Positions 26,980-34,629 of a stretch of 64,000 nucleotides of DNA are shown here, in pieces. The position numbers and the translations under genes were made by a program. Each line of letters begins with the position of its first letter. Position 1 is the stretch's first letter. This stretch comes from Bryobacterales bacterium (GTDB lineage: Bacteria; Acidobacteriota; Terriglobia; Bryobacterales; Bryobacteraceae), in contig PMTR01000044.1 in the NCBI GenBank assembly GCA_003167255.1, positions 1-64,000 of the forward strand, read 5' to 3'. The notes under the pieces are model-generated. The model was not told the origin of the DNA. It saw nothing but the letters and a program-made list of their open reading frames with translations, and ran no database searches.

Positions 26980-27894
26980 ATGGCGTCAATCCTCAAATCG
27001 CTGCGCCTGGCGGCCGACCCGACCCGCGTCCGCCTGCTGCTGCTGCTGGAGCAGGAAGAGCTCTCGGTGGCCGAACTGCAGGACATCCTCGGCAAGGGAC
27101 AGAGCCAGATTTCCACCCACCTGGCGCAGTTGAAGCAGGCCGGCCTGGTGGACGACCGCCGCACCGGCAAGAACGCCTTCTACCGCCTGACCGCGCCCGC
27201 CGACCTGATGGAACTGCTGCGCAAGGCGGCGGGCGAAGTCCCGGAAGCGGCCGGGGACCGGCAGGCGCTACGCCACGCCCTGCGCAAGCGCCAGGACCAG
27301 ATGCGGCGCTACTTCGACGAGCTGGCCGGCAAGTTCGGCCGGCAGCACGTCCCGGGCCGCTCCTGGAAAGGTGTGGCGGAAGCCCTTCTGAAGCTCATGC
27401 CGCCCATGGTAATCGCCGATCTGGGGGCGGGTGAAGGGACCATTTCGCAGTTGATGGCGCAGCGGGCCAAGAAGGTCATCGCCGTCGACAATTCGGAGAA
27501 GATGGTGGAGTTTGGCGCCGCGCTGGCGCGCAAACACGGCATCGTCAACATGGAATACCGGCTGGGCGAGTTGGAAGATGTGCCCATTCGGACGGGCACG
27601 GTGGACCTGGCGTTTCTCAGCCAGGCCCTGCATCACGCCCGCCATCCCGAACGTGCTGCCGCCGAAGCGCGCAGGATTCTCAAGCCGGGCGGCCGCATCG
27701 CTGTGCTGGATTTGAACCGCCACCATTTCGAAGAAGCGCGGGAGATGTACGCGGACCTGTGGTTGGGCTTCACGGAATTGGAACTGGAGCGGTACTTAAA
27801 GGGCGCGGGCTTCAAGCACGTGGAGACCTCGCTGGTTTATAAGGAGCCGGAAGCGCCGTACTTCGAGACGCTGCTGGGGACCGGGCAGAAGTGA
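26980..27894 (+). CDS. SahR-like regulator: ArsR helix-turn-helix fused to a SAM-binding methyltransferase domain
   Basis: A 304-aa protein. Residues 1-75 are an ArsR-type winged helix (LRLAADPTRVRLLLLLEQ, then LSVAELQDILGKGQSQISTH with the recognition helix, and a DDRRTGKNAFYRL wing). Residues 120-300 are a class I methyltransferase fold: VIADLGAGEGTISQLMA near 148, AVDNSEKMVE, and LKPGGRIAVLDL. It has no Cys metal site. The SahR family, described in Proteobacteria, has this layout, senses S-adenosylhomocysteine and controls SAM-cycle genes. The gene faces ahcY-metK across 56 bp, which strongly supports that role here. Confidence 0.82.
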   Translation: MASILKSLRLAADPTRVRLLLLLEQEELSVAELQDILGKGQSQISTHLAQLKQAGLVDDRRTGKNAFYRLTAPADLMELLRKAAGEVPEAAGDRQALRHALRKRQDQMRRYFDELAGKFGRQHVPGRSWKGVAEALLKLMPPMVIADLGAGEGTISQLMAQRAKKVIAVDNSEKMVEFGAALARKHGIVNMEYRLGELEDVPIRTGTVDLAFLSQALHHARHPERAAAEARRILKPGGRIAVLDLNRHHFEEAREMYADLWLGFTELELERYLKGAGFKHVETSLVYKEPEAPYFETLLGTGQK

Positions 27895-27904
27895 GGGGAC
27901 GCAC

Positions 27905-27921
27905 GTACAGCTTTCCTGTAC
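27905..27921. promoter_or_regulatory. Palindrome before the YefM/YoeB-type operon (probable autoregulatory operator)
   Basis: gtacag at 27905-27910 and ctgtac at 27916-27921 form a perfect inverted repeat with a 5-bp centre, 19 bp before the antitoxin start. Antitoxins of this family usually bind palindromes covering their own promoter. A strong ribosome site aggagg follows at 27925-27930. Confidence 0.5.
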
Positions 27922-27940
27922 AATAGGAGGGGACGTTGCG

Positions 27941-28228
27941 ATGGCTTCTGAAACTACCTACACAAACTTGCGCGGCAATCTTGCCAGCGTTCTGGATCGC
28001 GTAGTGGACGATCAGGAAGTGGTCATTGTCCGCCGCAGAGGGGCGAAGGACGTGGCGCTCGTGCCGGCAACGGAACTGGCAGGGCTCATGGAAACAGCCT
28101 ACCTGCTGCGATCTCCACGCAATGCGAAGCGGTTGATCGCGGCTCTGAACAGGGCAGAGCGAAGTCCGGGCCGGGCGATGACCGCGGCACGATTGCGCAG
28201 GGAGATGTCGCTTGAGGCCGGCAGCTGA
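27941..28228 (+). CDS. YefM/Phd-type antitoxin
   Basis: A 95-aa protein of the Phd/YefM family. The start ETTYTNLRGNLASVLDRVVD followed by EVVIVRRRGAKDVALVPATE is the usual DNA-binding domain, and the C-terminal half (SPRNAKRLIAALNRA and on) is the extended toxin-binding helix. It should neutralise the downstream YoeB-like toxin and repress the operon. ATG 27941 follows an aggagg site. It overlaps the toxin gene by 17 bp. The pair lies between the SAM-cycle regulator and a VOC protein. Confidence 0.9.
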   Translation: MASETTYTNLRGNLASVLDRVVDDQEVVIVRRRGAKDVALVPATELAGLMETAYLLRSPRNAKRLIAALNRAERSPGRAMTAARLRREMSLEAGS

Positions 28229-28484
28229 ACGCGAGGCCGTCTTTCAGCGCGAGTTCCTGGAGGATCTCCGGTTCTGGGGGGCCACCGAACGGAGCGTCGC
28301 GCTTCGCGTCCTGGATCTGGTAGAGGCGGTGGTCCGCGGTCCTTTTCAGGGGATCGGCAAGCCGGAGCCGCTCAAGCACAGCTTGGCGGGATGCTGGTCG
28401 AGGCGGATCACCCAGGGGCATCGGATGGTTTACCGCGTCGCCGGGTCACGGATTGACTTCCTGATGGCGCGATATCACTATTGA
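28212..28484 (+). CDS. YoeB/Txe-type toxin
   Basis: A 90-aa RelE-superfamily toxin of the YoeB branch, which cleaves mRNA at the ribosomal A site. Features are FLEDLRFW at the N-terminus, the VRGPFQGIGKPEPLKHSLAG segment with the active-site region, WSRRITQGHRMVYRV, and the family ending ARYHY with the terminal His-Tyr pair. Start is TTG 28212, with ggag at 28201-28204; it lies inside the antitoxin gene (17-bp overlap). All expected YoeB-type residues appear intact. Confidence 0.9.
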   Translation: MRPAAEREAVFQREFLEDLRFWGATERSVALRVLDLVEAVVRGPFQGIGKPEPLKHSLAGCWSRRITQGHRMVYRVAGSRIDFLMARYHY

Positions 28485-28527
28485 GGGACCCGCCTGTGGT
28501 ATTCCTTAAAGGCGAATGGAGGGGACG

Positions 28528-28899
28528 ATGCTGGCGAAAGGCAAAATGGCCGGGTTTGTGATCACGAAAGACTACGACCGGTCGAGGGCGTTTTATGAGG
28601 GCAAGCTAGGGTTTGAGTTTGTCAGTTTGGACCAGTTTGCGTTGGTGGTGAAAGTCGGCGGCCACCACATCCGGATTTCCAAAGCTCCGAATTTTACGCC
28701 GTTGCAGAGCACTGTGCTGGGCTGGGAAGTGGGAGATGTCGAGGCGGTGGTCGCGTGGCTCGCGGAGCGAGGCGTGGCCACCGAGAAGTATCCTTTCGTG
28801 CAGGACAAAGACCGCGGAATCTGGACCACGCCCGACGGCAACAAAGTGGCCTGGTTCAAAGATCCGGATGGCAATGTGCTGTCGGTCAGCCAGCATTAG
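28528..28899 (+). CDS. VOC-superfamily (glyoxalase/bleomycin-resistance-like) protein
   Basis: A 123-aa single-domain protein of the vicinal-oxygen-chelate fold. It has the family layout: AGFVITKDYDRSRAFYEGKL, LGFEFVSLDQFALVV, then the beta-strand HHIRISKAP and the closing WFKDPDGNVLSVSQH with a candidate metal-binding pattern. ATG 28528 is preferred to ATG 28516 because ggagggg lies just before it. The substrate is unknown. It follows the TA pair and precedes an inverted repeat cluster. Confidence 0.82.
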   Translation: MLAKGKMAGFVITKDYDRSRAFYEGKLGFEFVSLDQFALVVKVGGHHIRISKAPNFTPLQSTVLGWEVGDVEAVVAWLAERGVATEKYPFVQDKDRGIWTTPDGNKVAWFKDPDGNVLSVSQH

Positions 28900-28912
28900 C
28901 AGGCGGCCTTCT

Positions 28913-29033
28913 AAGTGGGGCGGGCAATTTTGCCCGCAGCCGTCTTTAGGCGGCCACCCTGGCTCGGCGAGAATCCCGGCGGGCCGGCTGCGCCGGCTGA
29001 AGCCGGCTGCGGCCAGAATTGGCCGCCCCACTT
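28913..29033. repeat. Paired palindromic repeats in inverted orientation
   Basis: Left copy starts aagtggggcgggcaattttg (28913-28932) and right copy ends ggccagaattggccgcccca plus ctt at 29033; the outer arms are near-complementary, so the whole 121 bp can fold into one long stem. It fills the space between the convergent VOC gene and the thioredoxin-fold gene. Same family as at 17877 and 24125. Confidence 0.88.
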
Positions 29034-29036
29034 GAG

Positions 29037-30056
29037 CTATTCCAGCCCCGCGCTCTTGAACATTGCCAGAAACTGGGATTCCGTCCGCATGTCGATGGAT
29101 TGGGCCACCAGGCGGCCCTGGCGATCGAATAAAAAGCTCTTCGGGATGCCTTCCACGTAGAACGCGGTGTTGGTCTTGCGGTCCGGGTCCAGCAGGACCG
29201 GGAACGTGTAGCTCTGTTTGGTCAGAAAGCCTTCCACGGTTTCGCGCTTCTCGTCGGAAACCGCCAGAACGATGAGGCCCTTCTTCTCGAAACGCTCGTA
29301 GAGCATTTGCATGTCGGGCATTTCTTTGCGGCAGGGTGGGCACCAGGTGGCCCAGAAGTTCAGCAGAACCACGTGGCCGCGCAGAGCGTCCAGGTTGTAG
29401 ATTTTGCCGTCGAGCGCGGTGAGCGTGAAGCCGGTCTCCTGGAGCACCTGGTCCCGCAGTTCGAGCACGGCGGTGGCGGCGTCCAGAGCCGGGTCGGCGG
29501 GCGGCGGGGTGACGTGTTCGTAACGGATCAGCTTCGCGAGCTCAACATAATTGCCGGCGGCGCCTTCGGTTTCGTGAAGGGCCTGGACCAGCGCGGCGGC
29601 CACGCCGTTCAACGCTTCTTTGCCCAGATCGCCTTCGGTGGCGAGGCTTGAAAGGCTGGAAGCCAGGTTGAGTTTTTCGCGGCCGGCGGGCAGCGCGCGA
29701 ATGTCGGCAACCAGCTTGATGACCACTTTGCCGCGCTCGGCGTCGGTCGCAAGCGCCCGAATTTGGCCCATGCTCTTCTGGATGGCTGCGGATTCGGCCG
29801 AAAGCGGCGTGCGTGCCGCCGCCGCCCGCGCGGCAGCCGGAGCGGCGGCCGGATCCGAGAATTGGCTCGCCAGATCGGGATAGCGCTGCTGCAGAGCCTC
29901 TGCGGCCAGCTTGCGGAACGCCGGTCTGAGCGACTCGGGCGCTTTAGCGAACCGTTGTTCCACCCGGGCGGCGCCTTGTTTTACGGCGTCGGAATCGGCC
30001 GCGCAGACCAGGCCGGCGGTCAAAAGGCACGCGTTCAGCAGACGAAGAGAAAACAT
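29037..30056 (-). CDS. Secreted thioredoxin-fold (TlpA/ResA-like) protein with a long N-terminal domain
   Basis: A 339-aa exported protein with a signal peptide (LLNACLLTAGLVCAA, cleavage near residue 20). Residues 20-190 are helical and Ala-rich, of unknown family. Residues 200-335 are a TlpA-type redoxin: LRGHVVLLNFWATWCPPCRK with the CPPC active site, then EGIPKSFLFDRQGRLV with the cis-Pro. It should act on disulfides outside the cytoplasm. It may be the last gene of the reverse-strand run from the M20 peptidase. Confidence 0.87.
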   Translation of the reverse strand: MFSLRLLNACLLTAGLVCAADSDAVKQGAARVEQRFAKAPESLRPAFRKLAAEALQQRYPDLASQFSDPAAAPAAARAAAARTPLSAESAAIQKSMGQIRALATDAERGKVVIKLVADIRALPAGREKLNLASSLSSLATEGDLGKEALNGVAAALVQALHETEGAAGNYVELAKLIRYEHVTPPPADPALDAATAVLELRDQVLQETGFTLTALDGKIYNLDALRGHVVLLNFWATWCPPCRKEMPDMQMLYERFEKKGLIVLAVSDEKRETVEGFLTKQSYTFPVLLDPDRKTNTAFYVEGIPKSFLFDRQGRLVAQSIDMRTESQFLAMFKSAGLE

Positions 30057-30084
30057 GGGGGACTCCTGGTACGGACTATAGCAA

Positions 30085-30585
30085 CTACCGGCCGGTGGGG
30101 TCCGGCGGGTTGTTGTTGCCGCCTTCCGCCGTCTTGGTGGAACTGCTATCGTGCCTCGGGCCGAGCCCCAGGGCGATCAGCGAAAGGGAATTGATCTTAC
30201 CGTTGGAGTCGATGTTTTGCTCGGATTGGAACTTCTTAAGGGCGTCGGCGGAGGCCTGGTCCCAGGCGCCCGTGGCGGCATCCGCCGGCAGGTACCCTTT
30301 GGCTACCAGGGCGTTCTGGATTTCCCGGTAGCGGTCGGAACTGGGGGTGGCTTGCCGGTTGCGCCAGGTGGTGCGTTTGACCGGAACTTTCTTGGCGGAT
30401 TTCTTGGTGGCAGCCGTTTGGACCACGGCTCCTGTCTTTGCTTGCGCCGCTGGTTTCCTGGCGGCGGACTTCACGGCCGCTTTCTTTACCGGTGCCTTCT
30501 TTTTCGCCGCGGATGCAGGCGGCTGGAAGCCCCAGGCCAGTGCCGCCATCGACAAGGCGGCTGCGCAGGTCAGAATTGTCCGCAT
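30085..30585 (-). CDS. Exported peptidoglycan-binding-domain protein with Lys/Ala-rich linker
   Basis: A 166-aa protein: signal peptide (AALSMAALAWGFQPPASA), then residues 27-75 very rich in Lys and Ala (KKKAPVKKAAVKSAARKPAA), then a PG_binding_1-type domain (EIQNALVAKGYLPADAATG, WDQASADALKKFQSEQNI) from residue 85, and a short polar tail. The domain type binds peptidoglycan; the basic linker may contact anionic polymers. It lies 28 bp upstream of the thioredoxin-fold gene on the same strand. Confidence 0.82.
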   Translation of the reverse strand: MRTILTCAAALSMAALAWGFQPPASAAKKKAPVKKAAVKSAARKPAAQAKTGAVVQTAATKKSAKKVPVKRTTWRNRQATPSSDRYREIQNALVAKGYLPADAATGAWDQASADALKKFQSEQNIDSNGKINSLSLIALGLGPRHDSSSTKTAEGGNNNPPDPTGR

Positions 30586-30649
30586 CTTCAGTGGACTAGT
30601 GTAACAGGGGTTCAGGGTCGGAGGGGTGGGGGTGCCCTGGGGACGGCTC

Positions 30650-30710
30650 GCAAAACGGGGACTGCTACCAATTCCCGCCTTTGGAATTGGATAGCTGTCC
30701 CCGTCTTGCC
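30650..30710. repeat. 61-bp dispersed repeat with a CCAATTCC...GGAATTGG hairpin
   Basis: It begins gcaaaacggggactgctacc, has ccaattcc and ggaattgg as hairpin arms, and ends near tgtccccgtcttgcc. A copy lies at 36036-36095 with few differences. It lies in the 151-bp gap between htrA and the peptidoglycan-binding gene; no gene is seen there. Confidence 0.85.
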
Positions 30711-30736
30711 TGGCAGGACCCGGTTCGCGGAGCCGG

Positions 30737-32350
30737 TTAGCGCATCTGGTTGGGAAGAGTTCCGGGCAGGAAGACCAAAGCCCACTCGTTGCGTCTGGGG
30801 TCGTGCCGCGTCACCCGGAACATCACCGGGTCGCCCGGCTTCAAGGTGGCTTGGACCTTCTTGATATCCTCCACCGAATTGACCGGATGGCGGTTGATTT
30901 CCAGAATCAGGTCGCCACGAACCAGGCCGACGTCTTCGGCGAAAGAGCCCTGTTCGACCTCGGAGACCATCACGCCGCCCTTTTCCTTGATTCCCTGGGT
31001 CTCGCGCTGGCGGTCGGTCAGCGGGTTGATAGTCATGCCGAAGCTGACGGTGGTGCCTTCACTCTGGCTGGGAGCTTCCTGACGTCCGCCGCCAAACTCC
31101 TCGGGGAAGATCTGAGCCAGGTTCCCCACCACAACCTTGAAGTTTTCGCGTTTGCCGTCGCGTAGCACGCCGATATCCAGGCTGCTGCCGACGGGCGTGG
31201 CGGTGACGATGCCAATCAACTGGTCGCCGTCGTGAATCGTTTGACCGTTGATGGATACAATGACGTCTGCCTGCTTGATGCCGGCCTTTTCCGAAGGACC
31301 ACCGGCGGCCAGGGAGCCGACGAACACGCCTTCACTGGCGCCGCTCACTTTGAGGGCCGCGGCGGTCCGGGGATCGTCCGATTTGCTGAACGAGATGCCG
31401 ATTGAACCGCGCGTCACCTTACCGGTCTTGATGATGTCGTTGTAGACCCCCGCGGCCGTATTAATGGGAAGCGCGAATCCGATGCCTTCATAGCCGCCGG
31501 AACGCGACGCGATGGCCGTGTTGATGCCGATCACTTCGCCGCGCATGTTGAGCAGCGGACCGCCCGAATTGCCCGGGTTGATGGCTGCGTCGGTCTGTAG
31601 GAAATGCTGGAACTGCATCCGGGTGTCGCTATCCATTACGCGTCCCTTGGCGCTGATGATGCCGGCCGTGACGGTTGTGTCGAAACCGAACGGGGAACCG
31701 ATGGCCATGGCCCAATCGCCCACCTGGACGGCGTCGGAGTTGCCGATTTTGACCGGCGCAAGGTTGTGCTTGCCCTCCACGCGAATCACCGCCAGATCCG
31801 TGGGTGCATCCACGCCGATCACACGGGCGTCATACTTCTCCGGGTCGCCGGGGAATTTCACTTTGATCTTGTCGGCCTTGTCCACCACGTGATTGTTCGT
31901 CAGGATGTAGCCGGCCGCGTCCACCACCACGCCGGAGCCCAGCGCTTCGCCTCCGCGGCTGTTGGGCATCTCCGGGACGCCATTGCCAAACGGATTGCCG
32001 CCGAAGAAGTGGTTGAAGAAATCGTTCATGCCATTGTCGTCGCCCTGAGCGCCGTCGTCCGGCGTCGTCGGGCGGCGCCCCGTCCGGGTCCGCGTGGGCT
32101 GTGGTTTGTACATGACCGAGACGTTCACAACCGAGGGCGCCACCTGCTTGGCAATCTGGCTGAAGGTGTTTGACAGCTCCACCGGGCTGGGAATCACCAG
32201 CGGTGTCGCGCCGGGGGCCTGACCGTTGTCTTTGGCCGCCTTCACGCCCGAATTGATGAGCGTGCCCAGGACGATGCCGAACGACAACGTAAACAGCATC
32301 ACCGTAAACGAAAGCAACTTCTGCGTGCGTAACTTGTCAAAGAAACTCAT
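30737..32350 (-). CDS. HtrA/DegP-type periplasmic serine protease with two PDZ domains
   Basis: A 537-aa envelope protease anchored by one N-terminal helix (LLSFTVMLFTLSFGIVLGTL). The trypsin-like domain has the triad: His in ILTNNHVV near residue 150, Asp in PTDLAVIRV near 180, Ser in NPGNSGGPLLN near 253. PDZ1 (GVFVGSLAAGGPSEKAG) and PDZ2 (GVMVSEVEQGSFAEDVG) follow. A 30-residue acidic/Gly-rich insert (TPDDGAQGDDNG and the HFFGG stretch) is typical of HtrA Q-linker/LA loop. It degrades or refolds damaged proteins. It lies 10 bp after the EamA gene. Confidence 0.94.
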   Translation of the reverse strand: MSFFDKLRTQKLLSFTVMLFTLSFGIVLGTLINSGVKAAKDNGQAPGATPLVIPSPVELSNTFSQIAKQVAPSVVNVSVMYKPQPTRTRTGRRPTTPDDGAQGDDNGMNDFFNHFFGGNPFGNGVPEMPNSRGGEALGSGVVVDAAGYILTNNHVVDKADKIKVKFPGDPEKYDARVIGVDAPTDLAVIRVEGKHNLAPVKIGNSDAVQVGDWAMAIGSPFGFDTTVTAGIISAKGRVMDSDTRMQFQHFLQTDAAINPGNSGGPLLNMRGEVIGINTAIASRSGGYEGIGFALPINTAAGVYNDIIKTGKVTRGSIGISFSKSDDPRTAAALKVSGASEGVFVGSLAAGGPSEKAGIKQADVIVSINGQTIHDGDQLIGIVTATPVGSSLDIGVLRDGKRENFKVVVGNLAQIFPEEFGGGRQEAPSQSEGTTVSFGMTINPLTDRQRETQGIKEKGGVMVSEVEQGSFAEDVGLVRGDLILEINRHPVNSVEDIKKVQATLKPGDPVMFRVTRHDPRRNEWALVFLPGTLPNQMR

Positions 32351-32360
32351 GGGATATTAC

Positions 32361-33266
32361 CTATTCCTCTGCTATTGATAATGGATGCCGCCGCGGATTC
32401 AGCGGTTTCACTTCCACCAGCACAACCCCGCCCAGAATGAGAGCCGCGCCCGCGGCGGCGCGCCCTGACAGGCCCTCACCTGCAATGCAATACGACGTAA
32501 TCCAGGCCACCACCGGTTCCAGCATGTAGATCAGAGCCGTCCGTGTCGAACCGGTGTACTGCTGAGCCCACGCCTGAATCGTAAAGGCCAACGCAGTAGC
32601 CAGCAATCCTGTTATCAGTATGGCCCAGACCACCGCCGGACGCCACTCCACCCGCGGGGATTCCACCCACCAGAAGAGTGACAACGATAACAACGCGGCG
32701 ACCCCAACTTGCGCGACCGATAGTAGTTCGAAGCTCATGTGCCCGGTGAAGTGGCCCAGCGTCACGATGTACGCGGCGAACCCAAAGGCGCACAAAAGCG
32801 TCAACAGATCGCCCAGGCTCATGGAACCGGCCGCTCCTTTGAGCGTCATCAGGCCAAGCCCGGCGGTGGCCACTACCACCCCAGCCACCTCGGAAATCTG
32901 GGGTCTAACCCTATAGACGAGGGCCGCCAGCAAAGGTACCGCAATAGACGTTAATCCCGTAAGAAACGCGGAGCGGGGCGCCGTGGTGAGACGCAACCCT
33001 AGAGTTTGTAAAAGATAACCGGAGAAGAGGAAGACGCCGGCGAGAGCCCCGGCCCCCACCGCACGCCACGATCGCCGGCCTTCCCCGGTCGGCCACGCCA
33101 CTCCGCGGAACATCGCCAGCAGGGCCAGCGTGGCCAGCGAAAAGCGCAGCGCCAGGAAAAGCAGCGGGGAGACGTGGAGCAGCGCGGATTTCACCAGGAC
33201 GAAGGTGGCCCCCCAGACGATCGTGTTCAAAACCAGGGCGGCTTCGGCGGCCCGGCGGCGGTTCAC
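32361..33266 (-). CDS. EamA/DMT-family transporter
   Basis: A 301-aa inner-membrane protein with ten predicted helices in two EamA repeats: the first starts LVLNTIVWGATFVLVKSAL, the second near LGDLLTLLCAFGFAAYIVTL. The conserved GATF segment and the second-repeat RTALIYMLEPVVAWI are family typical. The substrate (amino acids, metabolites or drugs) cannot be told. GTG 33266 overlaps the M20 peptidase stop by 4 bp, and htrA follows after 10 bp, indicating co-transcription. Confidence 0.88.
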   Translation of the reverse strand: MNRRRAAEAALVLNTIVWGATFVLVKSALLHVSPLLFLALRFSLATLALLAMFRGVAWPTGEGRRSWRAVGAGALAGVFLFSGYLLQTLGLRLTTAPRSAFLTGLTSIAVPLLAALVYRVRPQISEVAGVVVATAGLGLMTLKGAAGSMSLGDLLTLLCAFGFAAYIVTLGHFTGHMSFELLSVAQVGVAALLSLSLFWWVESPRVEWRPAVVWAILITGLLATALAFTIQAWAQQYTGSTRTALIYMLEPVVAWITSYCIAGEGLSGRAAAGAALILGGVVLVEVKPLNPRRHPLSIAEE

Positions 33267-34501
33267 TTGCCGGTCCCGGAGTCTGCCGTGGCGTCGGCCG
33301 GGCTGCTGCGCAGCAACAGCAGAAGCGTCAGGAAGATCCGCTTCAGGCCCAGATCCCGGCCTTCCGGGCGAAACCATTCTTGCGTGGTGTGGGCGCCGCC
33401 GCCGATGCCCCCCGCCCCGATCGCGATCGCCGGAATTCCCAGCGAAAGCGGAATGTTGGCGTCCGTCGAGGAACAATCCAGATGGGAGCGGACGCCCAGG
33501 TGGGCATCCACCGCCCGCACGTATTGCAGAATGGCCGAGTCTTCCGGAAGCGCCGCGGCGGGCCGCGATCCAATCTCCTTGAGCTTGCTCGTCACTTTAC
33601 CGCCGGTGGCACGCTGGTTTTCCAGATCGCGCGCGCGATCCACCGCGGCAGCCAGCAGATCCACCAGTTCGTCCATCTTCTCGTTGCTCTCGGAACGGAT
33701 GTCGACTTTGGCGCGCGCCAGTTGCGGGATGGCGTTCACGCTGGAGCCGCCCTCGATGAGTCCCACGTTAACCGCGGATTTCGGCGTCCCTTCAATCCGC
33801 GTTTCGGCGAAGAAGGCTACCGCCCGGCACAGCGCATGCAGCGGATTGCCGACGCCAAAATCGCTCCAGCTATGGCCGCCGGGTCCGCTGAAGGCGATTT
33901 CGAAACGGCGGCTGCCCAGGGCGCGCGTCGTAATGTGGTCGGTATTGGCGCCGTCCACCACCACGAAGGCCTCGATCGGGCGGCCGAGTGGCGGCTGTTT
34001 ACAAAGCTGGCGCATTCCCAGCAGGTTGCCTTCGCCCTCTTCGCCCACATTGGCCACCAGCAGCAGGTTGCCGGAAAGCCCGGGAATGCGGGCACCGTTT
34101 TTCCAGACGCGCGCCACCGCCAGCAGCGCCGCCAGGCCGGCGCCGTTGTCGGAGACGCCCGGTCCGCAGAAGCGGCCGTCGGCATCCACGTAGATGTCTT
34201 CCTTGCTGCGCGGCGCGATCACCGTGTCGAGGTGCGCGCTCAGAGCCACGTAGGGGCCTTCCCCCTGGGCCGCGATCACGTTGCCCGTACGGTCGATGGA
34301 CGTATTCCACCCGAGGGACCGCAACTGCTCCTGGAACCACGCGGCGCGGTCCTGTTCCAGGAAAGTGGGGGCGGGGACGCGGCAGAGCTGCAGGTGGATT
34401 TCGTTGATCCACTGCTTCTCGCGAGTGAACCACTGCAAGCATTCGCGAACGCCGCGGTCGCCGGCGAGTTCACTAATGTTGATTCCGGCGGCTGCGGGCA
34501 T
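33263..34501 (-). CDS. M20-family metallopeptidase
   Basis: A 412-aa dizinc exopeptidase of the M20 family (tripeptidase/PepT-like). Metal and catalytic residues are visible: His and Asp in VALSAHLDTVI near residue 86, Asp in GPGVSDNGAGLAALLAV near 118, the Glu pair in ANVGEEGEGNLLG near 150, Asp in VVVDGANTDH, and the late His in GGGAHTTQEW. The lid/dimerisation domain has FSGPGGHSWSDFG. No signal peptide. The ATG 34501 is chosen over ATG 34561, which adds an unrelated basic tail. Substrate unknown. Confidence 0.88.
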   Translation of the reverse strand: MPAAAGINISELAGDRGVRECLQWFTREKQWINEIHLQLCRVPAPTFLEQDRAAWFQEQLRSLGWNTSIDRTGNVIAAQGEGPYVALSAHLDTVIAPRSKEDIYVDADGRFCGPGVSDNGAGLAALLAVARVWKNGARIPGLSGNLLLVANVGEEGEGNLLGMRQLCKQPPLGRPIEAFVVVDGANTDHITTRALGSRRFEIAFSGPGGHSWSDFGVGNPLHALCRAVAFFAETRIEGTPKSAVNVGLIEGGSSVNAIPQLARAKVDIRSESNEKMDELVDLLAAAVDRARDLENQRATGGKVTSKLKEIGSRPAAALPEDSAILQYVRAVDAHLGVRSHLDCSSTDANIPLSLGIPAIAIGAGGIGGGAHTTQEWFRPEGRDLGLKRIFLTLLLLLRSSPADATADSGTGK

Positions 34502-34564
34502 TCCTGACTTAGTGTAGCAGCGTGGCAGGTGAAACCTCCGGCCTGACGCGCCCACCTCCAAACC

Positions 34565-34586
34565 GAGCCGCGACCGTCAGGGAGCG
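34565..34586. repeat. Short repeat gagccgcgaccgtcagggag
   Basis: A 20-bp unit nearly identical to 40104-40123 (one difference) lies in the 128-bp gap between the MFS stop and the M20 start. Confidence 0.65.
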
Positions 34587-34629
34587 AATTCCCGCCATTA
34601 CCAAAACATCACAAGTCCAAAAGTGCGCT

